Source: Psychromonas marina (GTDB taxonomy: Bacteria > Pseudomonadota > Gammaproteobacteria > Enterobacterales > Psychromonadaceae). Taken from it: a DNA stretch of 64,000 bases. The stretch's first letter is position 1. The number at the start of each line of letters is the position of its first letter. Positions 1 to 8,487 of this stretch are shown one piece after another. Position numbers and translations under genes: made by a program. The notes under the pieces are model-generated. The model was not told the DNA's origin. It searched no databases and saw nothing but the letters and a program-made list of their open reading frames with translations. The stretch spans positions 620,001 to 684,000 of the forward strand of contig NZ_BSPQ01000001.1 of assembly GCF_030161115.1 (NCBI RefSeq), read 5' to 3'.

Positions 1-503
1 GCAACCACCATCTCTTCACGCATCAATTTACCACTTTCAAATTCTGGTGGTAAGTCATGGTCGGCAACAACCCCCAGCTCAAGCTCTCCATCAAGCAGTT
101 TCTGGCGAATACTACGCGTACCAGAATCGATAATATTTAATTTCAATGCAGGATATTGGTGTTTAAATGCCATTAATAACGGCGGGAAAAAATAAGAACC
201 GAGCATAGGTGGTACGGCAATTTCGACCTCACCTTGGTCAAGCCCCTCAATCGCCTGCATCGCTAATTTAGCATCTTTAGCTTGCTGAAGAATTTGTCGC
301 GCATGTTGTAAAAATTGCTGCCCTGCTTCCGTCAGGCTTACCCCTCTTTCGCGACGATGCAATAACGGCATGTTTAATTCAGTTTCTAGTTTTTTAATAC
401 TGGCACTGATTGCCGGTTGCGCTAAAAATAGGTGTCGAGCTGCTGCTGAAATACTACCCGTTTCAACAATAGTAACAAAATGCTGTAGCTGCCTAAATTC
501 CAT
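1..503 (-). CDS. LysR-family transcriptional regulator, C-terminus cut by window edge
   Basis: Read by hand on the minus strand from ATG at 503. The protein starts MEFRQLQHFVTIVETGS and shows the LysR N-terminal winged HTH (SISAAARHLFLAQPAIS then KKLETELNMPLLHR, about residues 17-50). A linker helix follows, then the first half of the periplasmic-binding-like effector domain. About 167 codons are present of the usual 290-310. It is divergent from the MFS gene at 644, the same arrangement as ynfL/ynfM in E. coli, so it probably controls that exporter and itself. The inducer is unknown. Family certain; target inferred from position. Confidence 0.93.
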   Translation of the reverse strand, partial: MEFRQLQHFVTIVETGSISAAARHLFLAQPAISASIKKLETELNMPLLHRRERGVSLTEAGQQFLQHARQILQQAKDAKLAMQAIEGLDQGEVEIAVPPMLGSYFFPPLLMAFKHQYPALKLNIIDSGTRSIRQKLLDGELELGVVADHDLPPEFESGKLMREEMVV

Positions 504-530
504 CTTCCCTCCAATTCAGTCTATTGACTA

Positions 531-567
531 TATCCATACTCACACGCATAAATTATATCTATGGATA
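531..567. promoter_or_regulatory. Inverted repeat in the LysR/MFS divergent intergenic region
   Basis: TATCCATA at 531-538 is matched by TATGGATA at 560-567 within the 140-bp gap between the two divergent genes. Two spaced dyad half-sites between a LysR gene and its divergent target are the usual place for LysR binding, but the classical T-N11-A core is not exact here. Inferred operator only. Confidence 0.35.
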
Positions 568-643
568 CCATAAAAACAATATAATTTATTTATTGAAGGC
601 AGATAGCTACTATTAGTTTATTCCTTACCAAGCAGATACGCCC

Positions 644-1846
644 ATGAAAAATTTAACCCACTACACGCGATTAGTTTTCTCCGTCTGCCTTTGCTCAGTA
701 GTTACTTTTTCCAATATTTATTGGCTACAACCTTTATTGCCTGCATTGCAACGTAGCTTTGATATAACCCTGCTAGGTGCCAATCTCGCGATGTCTGCGC
801 CACTATTAGGTATGGGCTTAGGGCTATTAGTTTTTGCAAGTATCTCTGACTCTATTGGTCGCCGTTCGATTCTATTGGTCGGAATGATTGCCGGGCTTGC
901 TGTCTCTCTTCTCCTACCAGTGGTGGAAAACTACACGTTATTTTTAACACTACGGTTTATACAAGGCGCCCTACTCTCCGTTTGCCCTGCAGTCGCTATT
1001 CCACTGCTCGGAGAAGAGTTACGAAAAAGTTGGTTACCAGCCGCAGTTGGTTATTACATTGCAGCAAATACGCTGGGTGGGATCAGTAGCCGCCTTATTG
1101 CAGGAACAGGTGCTGACTTGTTAGGTAGCTGGCAAGCAACGGGTTATGTAATTGCTGCGATCACCGCTATTTTATTTACTATTGTGTTTTTCATTATCCC
1201 TAAACAACGTCATTTCTCGGTACAAAAATTTAAACTAAAAAACAGTTTAAATACTTATTTCACGCATCTACAACGCCCACAGTTATTGCTGATATATATC
1301 ATCATCGGCTTAGCATTTGGTTGCTTTGTAAATTTATTTAGTTATTTAATGAGCGTATTAGAAGCGGCACCTTATCAACTCCCAAGCTCATTACGTAGTT
1401 TGATATTTGTTACTTTTCTCGGCGGCACCACCAGCGCTTCATTAGCAGGTAAATTTTCTAAAAAACATGGACAAGTAGCAGGGATCGCGATGGGGATATT
1501 TATTATGATCGCTGCAAATATGTTATTGAGTCATAGCAACCTATCGGTGATGATAATCGGTATGATCATGATCTCTTTTGGCTTCTTTTTCTGTCATGCT
1601 CAAGCAAGCACTTTAGTCAGCCGTAGTGTCAAAAAAGGTAAGGGTAGCGCGCAAGCACTATATAGTCTGTTTTATTACAGCGGCGCAAGTTTAGGTGTGT
1701 TTTTCATCGCCCCTTTTTATGAACAATGGGGCTGGCAAGGGGTAATAGCCAGTACAACAACGGCACTCATTATCTGCTTAGGTTTACTGGCACTGTATCA
1801 GGTGAAATTCACTACTCACCATAAGCTGATAACGCCATCTACTTAA
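644..1846 (+). CDS. MFS transporter, YnfM-like
   Basis: A 400-residue major facilitator with about 12 hydrophobic segments. The MFS loop 2-3 signature DSIGRRS is at residues 69-75, and a hydrophilic central loop after segment 6 contains PKQRHF. The N-terminal region (NIYWLQPLLPAL) resembles the E. coli YnfM / arabinose-efflux-like family. It is divergently transcribed from a LysR regulator as in E. coli ynfLM. Probably a proton-driven exporter in the inner membrane; the substrate cannot be read from sequence. ATG start. Confidence 0.85.
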   Translation: MKNLTHYTRLVFSVCLCSVVTFSNIYWLQPLLPALQRSFDITLLGANLAMSAPLLGMGLGLLVFASISDSIGRRSILLVGMIAGLAVSLLLPVVENYTLFLTLRFIQGALLSVCPAVAIPLLGEELRKSWLPAAVGYYIAANTLGGISSRLIAGTGADLLGSWQATGYVIAAITAILFTIVFFIIPKQRHFSVQKFKLKNSLNTYFTHLQRPQLLLIYIIIGLAFGCFVNLFSYLMSVLEAAPYQLPSSLRSLIFVTFLGGTTSASLAGKFSKKHGQVAGIAMGIFIMIAANMLLSHSNLSVMIIGMIMISFGFFFCHAQASTLVSRSVKKGKGSAQALYSLFYYSGASLGVFFIAPFYEQWGWQGVIASTTTALIICLGLLALYQVKFTTHHKLITPST

Positions 1847-1869
1847 TTGTTCACCACTTTCATTTTAAA

Positions 1870-1900
1870 TTAACAGTGAGTCGCCATCACTCACTGTTAA
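1870..1900. terminator. Hairpin between convergent genes
   Basis: A perfect 12-bp stem: TTAACAGTGAGT at 1870-1881 pairs with ACTCACTGTTAA at 1889-1900, with a 7-nt loop. It lies between the convergent MFS and START-lipoprotein stops. No U-tract follows on either strand, so it may be a weak bidirectional terminator or an mRNA 3'-end stabiliser. Confidence 0.5.
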
Positions 1901-1905
1901 ACACA

Positions 1906-2550
1906 TTAATATGAAAATTGATCCATAGAAGCGTTATCAATAATCGCCTGCAATTTTAGAAGATCACTCTCAGTACTATCAATTAATTCACTGTTGAAGA
2001 TAAATGCAGGTACATTTCCGGAGGGATCAATCCAAGTTTTATAATTTATTTCGACTAATGAATTGCTTATTTTTCTGATCGTCCAACTTGATTCAACGTC
2101 CGATAGGCGCACATATTGAGTATTTTCAGGCACTCGGTCACTGCAAGAGGATATATTAATGGTGGTCTTTTTTTCTTCAAAATGGGTATTAACACAGGTG
2201 ATTAATTCACGGTTTTTAAAGGGCCACGGGCTATTAATAACGGTACGTAATAAATATTGCTGGTTATTATAGGCAGTTAACACTTCTAAACTTTCTACAC
2301 GCTCTAGCCATTGCGATGTTTGCTCAATATTCGATAACACTCTAAAGACAAGCTCTTTAGATTGATGAGTAAAAAATGTTGCCTCAACTTGCTTAAAATT
2401 GCTATCCTTAAATGGGCTTAATTCAAACTCAAAATCACCCACTGATTGTGGCTGTTTTTTCTGCTCTGGTGGGATAATTTTACAACCAGATATCAATTGT
2501 GTAGAGATTAAGGCAACGCAGATTATTAATGGCTTTAGGTTATATTTCAT
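1906..2550 (-). CDS. START-domain lipoprotein
   Basis: 214 residues. It begins with a lipoprotein signal (MKYNLKPLIICVALISTQ, lipobox LISGC with Cys23), so it is probably anchored in the outer or inner membrane. The mature part resembles small bacterial START / polyketide-cyclase-like lipid-binding proteins: VFRVLSNIEQTSQWLERVESLEVL, then VINSPWPFKNRELI, then VESSWTIRK. These bind hydrophobic ligands in a helix-grip fold; the ligand is unknown. It is the last gene of a minus-strand unit behind the TetR gene (77-nt gap) and the aldehyde dehydrogenase. A role in handling the lipid or aldehyde sensed by the TetR protein is inferred from context only. Confidence 0.75.
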   Translation of the reverse strand: MKYNLKPLIICVALISTQLISGCKIIPPEQKKQPQSVGDFEFELSPFKDSNFKQVEATFFTHQSKELVFRVLSNIEQTSQWLERVESLEVLTAYNNQQYLLRTVINSPWPFKNRELITCVNTHFEEKKTTINISSCSDRVPENTQYVRLSDVESSWTIRKISNSLVEINYKTWIDPSGNVPAFIFNSELIDSTESDLLKLQAIIDNASMDQFSY

Positions 2551-2627
2551 ATATGTTCCTTATTATAGAAATAATATTTATAGGTTACCCTTTCACCTTT
2601 ACCACGCTCAATATCAAAACATGGCAG

Positions 2628-3242
2628 TTAATCAACTTTCATCGAGCGCCAAAACAGCTCAAAACTTGCTTGGCGTTGACTAACATCATCGCCCCATTGA
2701 GGGTGATCAGTGAAATAACGAATGGCAGCAAGGTATTGGCCATGACAATTTGCTAGCATCAATGGAATCGGGAAATCGGCAATAATTCCCTGTTGCTGCC
2801 CCTTTTCAATCAATACCACTACAAAATGTAAAACGCTATTCATCGCTTGTTCGCGAATCGTTGCATCAACCTCTGAGGACATCGAATATTGTAAAAAGAA
2901 GCGCTGCTTAATCGGGTTCTGTAACGCCCAATCTATCGCATGCTGCCAAAGATGTTCAGCATCTGACTTTAAATCTTTACCGGTTTGCCCCCTCGTTAAG
3001 ATACCTTGAGAGATATCCTCAGCAAACTCCAGTTTAACCGCCATAAATAGATGGTTAAGTAACGCATCTTTGCTGGCAAAATGATGAAACAAGGTGCCAG
3101 TAGCGACACCTGCTTTTTTAGCGATTGATGCCGTAGAGGTAGCATGGAAACCTTGGTCAACAAATAAAGCTAACGCACTATCTAAGAGCGCTTGCTTCTT
3201 ATCTTTCTTGGGAACTTTATTCACTACGGTTTTACTTATCAT
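2628..3242 (-). CDS. TetR/AcrR-family transcriptional regulator
   Basis: 204 residues with the canonical TetR N-terminal HTH at about residues 17-63: ALLDSALALFVDQGFHATS, then IAKKAGVATGTLFHHFASKDALL. The helical C-terminal ligand domain is variable, as usual. It lies between the aldehyde dehydrogenase gene (85-nt gap) and the START lipoprotein gene (77-nt gap), all on the minus strand, which suggests co-transcription. The perfect palindrome at 4801-4822 upstream of the dehydrogenase is the obvious candidate operator. If so, the regulator represses the whole unit including itself. The ligand is unknown; an aldehyde or acyl compound would be logical. Confidence 0.9.
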   Translation of the reverse strand: MISKTVVNKVPKKDKKQALLDSALALFVDQGFHATSTASIAKKAGVATGTLFHHFASKDALLNHLFMAVKLEFAEDISQGILTRGQTGKDLKSDAEHLWQHAIDWALQNPIKQRFFLQYSMSSEVDATIREQAMNSVLHFVVVLIEKGQQQGIIADFPIPLMLANCHGQYLAAIRYFTDHPQWGDDVSQRQASFELFWRSMKVD

Positions 3243-3327
3243 ACTGTTTTTAACTCGCTAGCCTTTATAAATGACAGAGATTTAGTTAATTAGTTTAGCA
3301 GCAAGCAGGTTGCCACACACTGTTATT

Positions 3328-4752
3328 TTAACGTAGGAATAGCTTCATCAACAATGCTTGTAATTTAGTGCCATAGGGCGGCTGAATAAATAAACCAGCA
3401 TTAAACTTGCCACTTTTTAAAACCGTTTTAGCGTGACTAAACGTCAGAAAACCTTCTTTACCGTGATAACTTCCCATGCCTGATGGGCCAATACCACCAA
3501 AAGGGGCATCTTCGGCAGCCACATGAAAAATAGTCTCGTTGATACATACTCCACCCGAGTGCGTTTGCTGAATGATAGACTGTTGGGTTTGTGTATCAAA
3601 ACTCATAATATATAACGCTAATGGACGATCGTTATTATTAATATGATCAATCGCTTCTCCAAGATCTTTATAAGCGATTATCGGCAGTAGCGGGCCAAAT
3701 ATTTCATCTTGTAAAATGGTCATATCGGCGCGCACATTTGTCACTAATTGCGTTGGCATTTTACGTCCCTCGCTATCGAGAGCATATTCAGTTGCCGAGG
3801 TAATCGTTGCGCCTTTTTGTTTGGCATCATCAAGCACCGATAATAAACGACTGTATTGGCGCTGATTAATGACATTGCCGTAATCACTATTACTAGCAAA
3901 GTCTGGGTACATTTTATTAAAACGGGCTTGGTAAGCAGCAATCAATGCTTCAACTTTCTCTTCGGGACATAAAACATAATCCGGTGAGACACAGATTTGT
4001 CCCGCATTTAAACACTTACCATAAATTAAGCGCTGTACAGCGATCTCAACATCCATATCAGGGGCAATAATAACCGGAGATTTTCCGCCTAGTTCAAGTG
4101 TCACTGGGGTTAGGTTCTCAGCAGCAGATCGCATTACATGACGACCAATGGTGGTCGAGCCAGTAAACAGTAAATGATCAAAAGGCAGTGAAGAAAATTG
4201 CGCGGCAATATTCGCCTCACCTTCAACAACAGCAACCTCCTCCTGGCTAAATATCTCAGCGAGTAACGCGATTAACACCTTGTTGGTGGCAGGTGTAAAC
4301 TCAGACATTTTCAACATCGCGCGATTACCCGCTGCAATGGCTGTAATTAATGGTCCAATGGCTAACATCACAGGGAAGTTCCACGGCACAATAATACCCA
4401 CTACACCAAGTGGTTGATAATGTACTGCCACTGATGATGGCGCTAATAATAATCCGGCATGACGACGATCTGGTTTCATCCACGATTTAAGGTTTTTAAC
4501 TGTGTAATTAATATTTGTCACGCAGGGTAAAATATCTGCAATGATAGTGTCGTTACCAGAACGGTGCCCATAATCACTCGCTAATGCACTAACCAGCCTG
4601 TCTTTATAATTCATTAACTCCGCTTTTAATTGATTAAGTTTATCAACCCTTGATTGATAACTAGGAGCAGGCATCGACTTATACGCCGAGCGCTGTGTCG
4701 CCAATAATTGCTCTAATGAGATTTGCTGAGCGTTGTTGTTTACCGTATTCAT
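3328..4752 (-). CDS. Aldehyde dehydrogenase, coniferyl-aldehyde-dehydrogenase-like
   Basis: Start placed at ATG 4752 (MNTVNNNAQQ), giving 474 residues. A GGGAGA ribosome site lies 6-7 nt upstream, whereas the longer frame from 4794 has none. NAD(P)+-dependent aldehyde oxidation is expected: the general-base Glu220 is in LELGGKSP and the nucleophile Cys254 is in NAGQICVSPDY. WNFPVML near residue 124 and FTGSTTIGRHVM near 196 are cofactor-fold motifs. The short length and C-terminal KEGFLTFSHAKTVL fit the CalB/class-3-like group that acts on aromatic and long-chain aldehydes. First gene of the ALDH-TetR-START unit; the substrate is not determined by sequence. Confidence 0.88.
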   Translation of the reverse strand: MNTVNNNAQQISLEQLLATQRSAYKSMPAPSYQSRVDKLNQLKAELMNYKDRLVSALASDYGHRSGNDTIIADILPCVTNINYTVKNLKSWMKPDRRHAGLLLAPSSVAVHYQPLGVVGIIVPWNFPVMLAIGPLITAIAAGNRAMLKMSEFTPATNKVLIALLAEIFSQEEVAVVEGEANIAAQFSSLPFDHLLFTGSTTIGRHVMRSAAENLTPVTLELGGKSPVIIAPDMDVEIAVQRLIYGKCLNAGQICVSPDYVLCPEEKVEALIAAYQARFNKMYPDFASNSDYGNVINQRQYSRLLSVLDDAKQKGATITSATEYALDSEGRKMPTQLVTNVRADMTILQDEIFGPLLPIIAYKDLGEAIDHINNNDRPLALYIMSFDTQTQQSIIQQTHSGGVCINETIFHVAAEDAPFGGIGPSGMGSYHGKEGFLTFSHAKTVLKSGKFNAGLFIQPPYGTKLQALLMKLFLR

Positions 4753-4800
4753 AAATATCTCCCGAATGAAATAATAAATTGATTTCATTCGCACAAATTA

Positions 4801-4822
4801 AAACCGACTGATTAGTCGGTTT
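4801..4822. promoter_or_regulatory. Perfect palindromic operator, probable TetR site
   Basis: AAACCGACT at 4801-4809 and AGTCGGTTT at 4814-4822 form a perfect 9+9 dyad around GATT, 48 bp upstream of the aldehyde dehydrogenase start. It lies just downstream of a candidate -10, so a bound repressor would cover the transcription start. Length and symmetry are typical of TetR-family operators, and a TetR gene is the next gene in the unit. Confidence 0.7.
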
Positions 4823-4851
4823 AGTATCTGTTAAATAAACATCAATTGCAA
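4823..4851 (-). promoter_or_regulatory. Candidate promoter of the ALDH-TetR-START unit
   Basis: On the minus strand TTGCAA (4846-4851) and GATACT (4823-4828) are separated by 17 bp; each matches the sigma-70 consensus at 4 of 6 positions. The -10 abuts the palindrome at 4801-4822. Confidence 0.45.
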
Positions 4852-4944
4852 GTGGTAGGAGTTTTGTCACTAAATAGGTAATTCATTTGAATTTAGGAAG
4901 AGATGCTTAAGGTAATAAATAGGTGTTATTTATTACATAAAAAA

Positions 4945-4972
4945 AGGCCATAAAATTTCTCTTTTATGGCCT
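4945..4972 (-). terminator. Rho-independent terminator of the GH8 gene
   Basis: The 11-bp stem AGGCCATAAAA / TTTTATGGCCT has a 6-nt loop. On the minus strand it is followed by a run of Ts. It lies 70 bp beyond the GH8 stop codon. Confidence 0.8.
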
Positions 4973-5041
4973 CTTAAAAATTATGTTTTTATGCAAAACT
5001 TAGTCATTAAGTAAACTAGCTTTTCGCGATGAATAAAAACC

Positions 5042-6370
5042 TTATTTTACAGCATCTGTTGGCCCATAAATCTTATACTCGCCAGACATTTGCAATACTG
5101 AAAACATATACAATACACCGTCATAATAACGCCATTTCCCGGTAGGTACCGCTTGATCCCATAGACGTTCCGTAAACTCTTGAGCTTCTGAACTAGCCGT
5201 GATCATTGCTGCGGTTCCGTTCATTGCATTTTGACCCGAACTCGCCCATTTAGAAGCAATAGCGCCATCCATTTCATGTACCGCATAGTTTTGACCTTTG
5301 CGAGCGTACTCATTAGTAAAGAACCCAATCATACGATCTGCTAATTCCTGCTGTCTTGGATCGACATTAAACCAGTGATTATCCATCGCCATATTACCAA
5401 TCACTCGATGTGCATCGTAGCCAGATTTATGGCTAATATCATTGAACGATGTGATTTGTGGCGTACCATCAAAGGCAGCATATTCAGAAAATAGTCCTGT
5501 CTTCGGATGTGAAGCATTATATAGGTAATCACGACTCACCTTTGCTGCATCTAGCCATAACTGCTTATCTTGGTCAGCCCAACGCCCTAACAGCTCATAA
5601 AAGGCAGCAACGTGGTAAGAGGGATCGGTATAAATACCTAAGCTTTTTTCGGTAACAAACAGTATTTGTTTCTCATCACGACTAAACATCGTTACTTGCG
5701 AATCTGTTTCGGGTTTATTCACCATCGCTTGTAATATTCGATTGGCTTCAACTTTGTATTGATTAATGCCTTCTCCCGCGCCCCAACGATGCTCAGCGAA
5801 GAATAACGCCATTGCAAAATACAGTTCACCGTCCGGTGCAGGGTTTTCAGATTTATGAGCAAATGGCGCGTCAGGATTTAGGTGCCACGCGAAATAATCT
5901 TTGTACCAGCCCTCTTTATGCTGCATATAGGTTTTAGAGAACTTCCATAACTTATTAAACATTGCTTGGTCATTCATTTGCACAGCGATCATCATGCCAT
6001 AAGACATGCCTTCTGAACGGATATCGTTGCTACCAATGTCTTTAATAAATCCCATATCTTGACCAACAGGGAAAAATACAGATTTTCCATTTTCACTGCG
6101 TGAGCTTGAATAAAAAAGCTGCTTATAAGTATCATTCACTTTTCGGCTCACCTTTTCTGGGCTAGCAATGCCAAATTCAACAAATGCATTACGATACTCC
6201 CCCGTGTAAAAAGCACCAGGTGTCGTATTAGGCGTTACTATTTTAGCCGTATCCGACTCATCCATAGAAGATGAGCAAGCTGCTAAGCTAAGCGGTAAGA
6301 CACAAAAAACCATGGTTTTTACACGCTTTAATAAACTATCGTGTTGAATATTTGAAATGAAACTTTTCAT
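5042..6370 (-). CDS. Glycoside hydrolase family 8 lipoprotein
   Basis: 442 residues with a lipoprotein signal peptide (lipobox SLAAC, Cys32), so it is membrane-anchored. Family GH8 (inverting endo/exo-glycanases: cellulases, chitosanases, xylanases) is recognised from RSEGMSYGMM with the acid Glu120, PAPDGELYFAMALFFAEHRWG with Asp180, and SGYDAHRVIGNMAMD with Asp319. The set matches the Glu/Asp/Asp trio of cold-active GH8 xylanases and exo-oligoxylanases. I therefore favour xylan or xylooligosaccharide as substrate over cellulose, and no bcs cellulose-synthesis genes are nearby. Isolated gene with its own terminator and a 500-bp upstream region. Family certain, substrate inferred. Confidence 0.88.
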   Translation of the reverse strand: MKSFISNIQHDSLLKRVKTMVFCVLPLSLAACSSSMDESDTAKIVTPNTTPGAFYTGEYRNAFVEFGIASPEKVSRKVNDTYKQLFYSSSRSENGKSVFFPVGQDMGFIKDIGSNDIRSEGMSYGMMIAVQMNDQAMFNKLWKFSKTYMQHKEGWYKDYFAWHLNPDAPFAHKSENPAPDGELYFAMALFFAEHRWGAGEGINQYKVEANRILQAMVNKPETDSQVTMFSRDEKQILFVTEKSLGIYTDPSYHVAAFYELLGRWADQDKQLWLDAAKVSRDYLYNASHPKTGLFSEYAAFDGTPQITSFNDISHKSGYDAHRVIGNMAMDNHWFNVDPRQQELADRMIGFFTNEYARKGQNYAVHEMDGAIASKWASSGQNAMNGTAAMITASSEAQEFTERLWDQAVPTGKWRYYDGVLYMFSVLQMSGEYKIYGPTDAVK

Positions 6371-6879
6371 ACTGACTGAACCCCTTCGACTCTAAGTCAT
6401 TGCTTTAATTGACGAGTTAAGTTGAAATAAAACAACTTAATGTTAGTCAGCCTATTGCAGTTAAAAGGCCTTTACCACTGCAATGCTTAATTTTCTAATG
6501 AATTGAGAAGTCGCTACAAAAGCACCGATAGAATTAAAAAGACATCATCTAAATCAATGTTTTATATTGGAACCTTATTGTTTAATTTTGCCATTATAAC
6601 GATTCAGAGATAGCTTCATAGATAATCTAAGCAAGGGTATTTAAAACGTAATGAAGCAAAATAAATAATGATAATTTATTCGGTTTTCGAAAAGATGAAT
6701 GCATTTTGATGGCAACAATATCAACATAAAGAGTCAATCAAAATTAAAAAATGCAGTACATAAAGGGATGTTTATCGTAAATGTATAAACCTGGGGATAG
6801 TTAGATGACGATTGAAATGACTAACCTAAATAGCACTACAAGCAACAGTGAATACTGTCACTCGTAGTGCTTTATTCGT
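6371..6879. other. Intergenic region between GH8 gene and guaC
   Basis: No convincing ORF in 509 bp. An 8-bp inverted repeat, TTAAGTTG (6417-6424) and CAACTTAA (6433-6440), sits 47 bp upstream of the GH8 start and could be an operator. The rest is AT-rich with no RNA gene that I recognise. The guaC 3' hairpin occupies 6832-6871. Confidence 0.5.
6832..6871 (-). terminator. Nested hairpin downstream of guaC
   Basis: Outer stem AGCACTAC / GTAGTGCT (6832-6839 with 6864-6871) and inner stem ACAGT / ACTGT (6846-6850 with 6855-6859). It starts 9 bp after the guaC stop. It lacks a clean U-tract on the minus strand, so termination is inferred. Confidence 0.45.
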
Positions 6880-7923
6880 TTACTCTTTGCCGTAAACGTT
6901 ATTTTCTTGCTCTAAAACGCGAATAAAAGTAGTACGTTTTGTTAGCTCTTTTAGTTTAGCAGCGCCAACATAAGTACAAGTTGAACGTACGCCACCCATG
7001 ATATCTTGAATCGTATTACCGACTTCACCGCGGAAAGGTAATAAAACCGTTTTACCTTCAGCTGCACGGTAGTTAGCAACACCACCAGAGTGTTTATCCA
7101 TCGCGCTTTTAGATGACATTCCATAGAACTTCATGAATTTTTTGCCATCTTTCTCTATAACGTCGCCACCACTTTCTGTGTGACCAGCTAGCATACCGCC
7201 TAGCATCACGAAATCAGCACCGCCACCAAAGGCTTTAGCTACATCACCAGCACAGCTACAACCACCGTCACCGATAATGCTTCCGCCTAAACCATGCGCT
7301 GCATCTGCACACTCAATGATTGCTGATAATTGTGGGTAGCCAACACCGGTTTTAACACGTGTTGTACAAACAGAACCTGGGCCGATACCTACTTTTACGA
7401 TATCCGCACCGGCTAAAATTAGCTCTTCCACCATATCGCCAGTAACAACGTTACCTGCAGTGATGACTTTATCTGGGAACGCCGCACGTACTTTAGCCAC
7501 GTATTCAACAAGCTGCTCTGAGTATCCATTTGCAATATCAACACAGATGAACGTAATCTCTTCAGATAATGCCATGATATCGAATGTTTTTTGGAAGTCT
7601 TTATCTGATGTGCCGGTAGAAACCATCACATTTTGAATTACTTTGCTGTCAGCTGTTGCAACAAAATCAGCCCAGTCAGCGACTGTATAATGTTTGTGGA
7701 TTGCAGTTAATGCACCATGCTCTGCAAGTGATGCAGCCATAGCAAAACTACCAACTGAATCCATATTAGCAGCAACGATAGGTACACCGCTCCACTTACG
7801 ACCGCTATGCTTGAACGTGTATTCTCGAGCTAACTCAACCTGTGAGCGACTCTTCAGAGTAGAACGTTTTGGACGGAAAAGGACATCTTTAAAACCTAAT
7901 TTTAAATCTTGTTCAATACGCAT
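6880..7923 (-). CDS. guaC: GMP reductase
   Basis: 347 residues, the length of E. coli GuaC, and colinear from [20 protein letters not shown] onward. It catalyses NADPH-dependent deamination of GMP to IMP in purine salvage, in the cytosol. The IMPDH/GMPR barrel is evident: [13 protein letters not shown], the phosphate loop [10 protein letters not shown] with catalytic Cys186, and [31 protein letters not shown] domains are absent, which separates it from GuaB. Monocistronic. Its leader contains a terminator-like hairpin (7993-8029), suggesting attenuation. Confidence 0.97.
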   Translation of the reverse strand: MRIEQDLKLGFKDVLFRPKRSTLKSRSQVELAREYTFKHSGRKWSGVPIVAANMDSVGSFAMAASLAEHGALTAIHKHYTVADWADFVATADSKVIQNVMVSTGTSDKDFQKTFDIMALSEEITFICVDIANGYSEQLVEYVAKVRAAFPDKVITAGNVVTGDMVEELILAGADIVKVGIGPGSVCTTRVKTGVGYPQLSAIIECADAAHGLGGSIIGDGGCSCAGDVAKAFGGGADFVMLGGMLAGHTESGGDVIEKDGKKFMKFYGMSSKSAMDKHSGGVANYRAAEGKTVLLPFRGEVGNTIQDIMGGVRSTCTYVGAAKLKELTKRTTFIRVLEQENNVYGKE

Positions 7924-7992
7924 AACTGTTTCCTAAATTTATCTCAAAAAATATAAACAATATGGTTTTTATTCACAGGCAAAATGGCAGGC

Positions 7993-8029
7993 AAAAAAAA
8001 ACCGGAGAACTTTTACAAGCGCCCCGGTT
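7993..8029 (-). terminator. Terminator-like hairpin in the guaC leader
   Basis: On the minus strand AACCGG (8029-8024) pairs with CCGGTT (8005-8000), with further CTT/AAG pairing inside the 18-nt loop, then nine consecutive Ts. It is oriented toward guaC and lies 70 bp upstream of its start codon. It is either an attenuator or the end of an unannotated small transcript. Confidence 0.65.
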
Positions 8030-8035
8030 GAAAAC

Positions 8036-8063
8036 AGTATAGGGAGAAAATGTTTTAACACAA
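8036..8063 (-). promoter_or_regulatory. Candidate guaC promoter
   Basis: Minus-strand TTGTGT (8058-8063), a 16-bp spacer, and TATACT (8036-8041). Initiation about 7 nt downstream would place the leader hairpin at the very 5' end of the transcript. Confidence 0.45.
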
Positions 8064-8487
8064 GCAACTTCTTTGATAAAAAATAAGCACATAAAAAACA
8101 CAAAAACAGCAAATAAAAAATGACAACCGTCATTAACAGTGGCTTAAATTATTTTAATATACTTGTCTCAATGAATAAAAAAATCAGCTTAGGGAGTAAC
8201 GTTGCAACAAAATAAAGCTATTTTTTTCAGTAGGATAATATTGGTATTATTATTTAATTACTGAAGCTTAAATTTTCAAATAACCCGTAAAGAAATTTTT
8301 ATAGGCAGCTATCCAATATCACTAAATATAAATAACACGCTTAAATAGCAGTAAAAAAGTCACTATTTCAGTGCAATCAATAACAGTAAAAGATCTACTT
8401 TTTACATTTAATCATTCACTGAATGATGTTTTTTCATACAACTAATCCTATCCTATCAAAGATTCAATTAATCTCAGGAGAGAGTTC

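Larger units (their letters stand above)
7924..8487. other. Intergenic region between guaC and bfr
   Basis: 564 bp between divergent genes. The guaC side holds a candidate promoter (8036-8063) and a strong hairpin plus T-run (7993-8029). The bfr side is AT-rich. I find no good Fur box and no ORF longer than chance. The ribosome site AGGAGAGAG directly precedes bfr. Confidence 0.5.

Noticed and set aside
370..573. A 67-codon plus-strand frame near the left edge
   Set aside because: It lies entirely opposite the LysR gene and the divergent promoter region; the minus-strand LysR protein explains the sequence.
7924..8100. Purine riboswitch upstream of guaC
   Set aside because: The conserved purine aptamer core and its two kissing loops are not visible; only a terminator-like hairpin can be supported.
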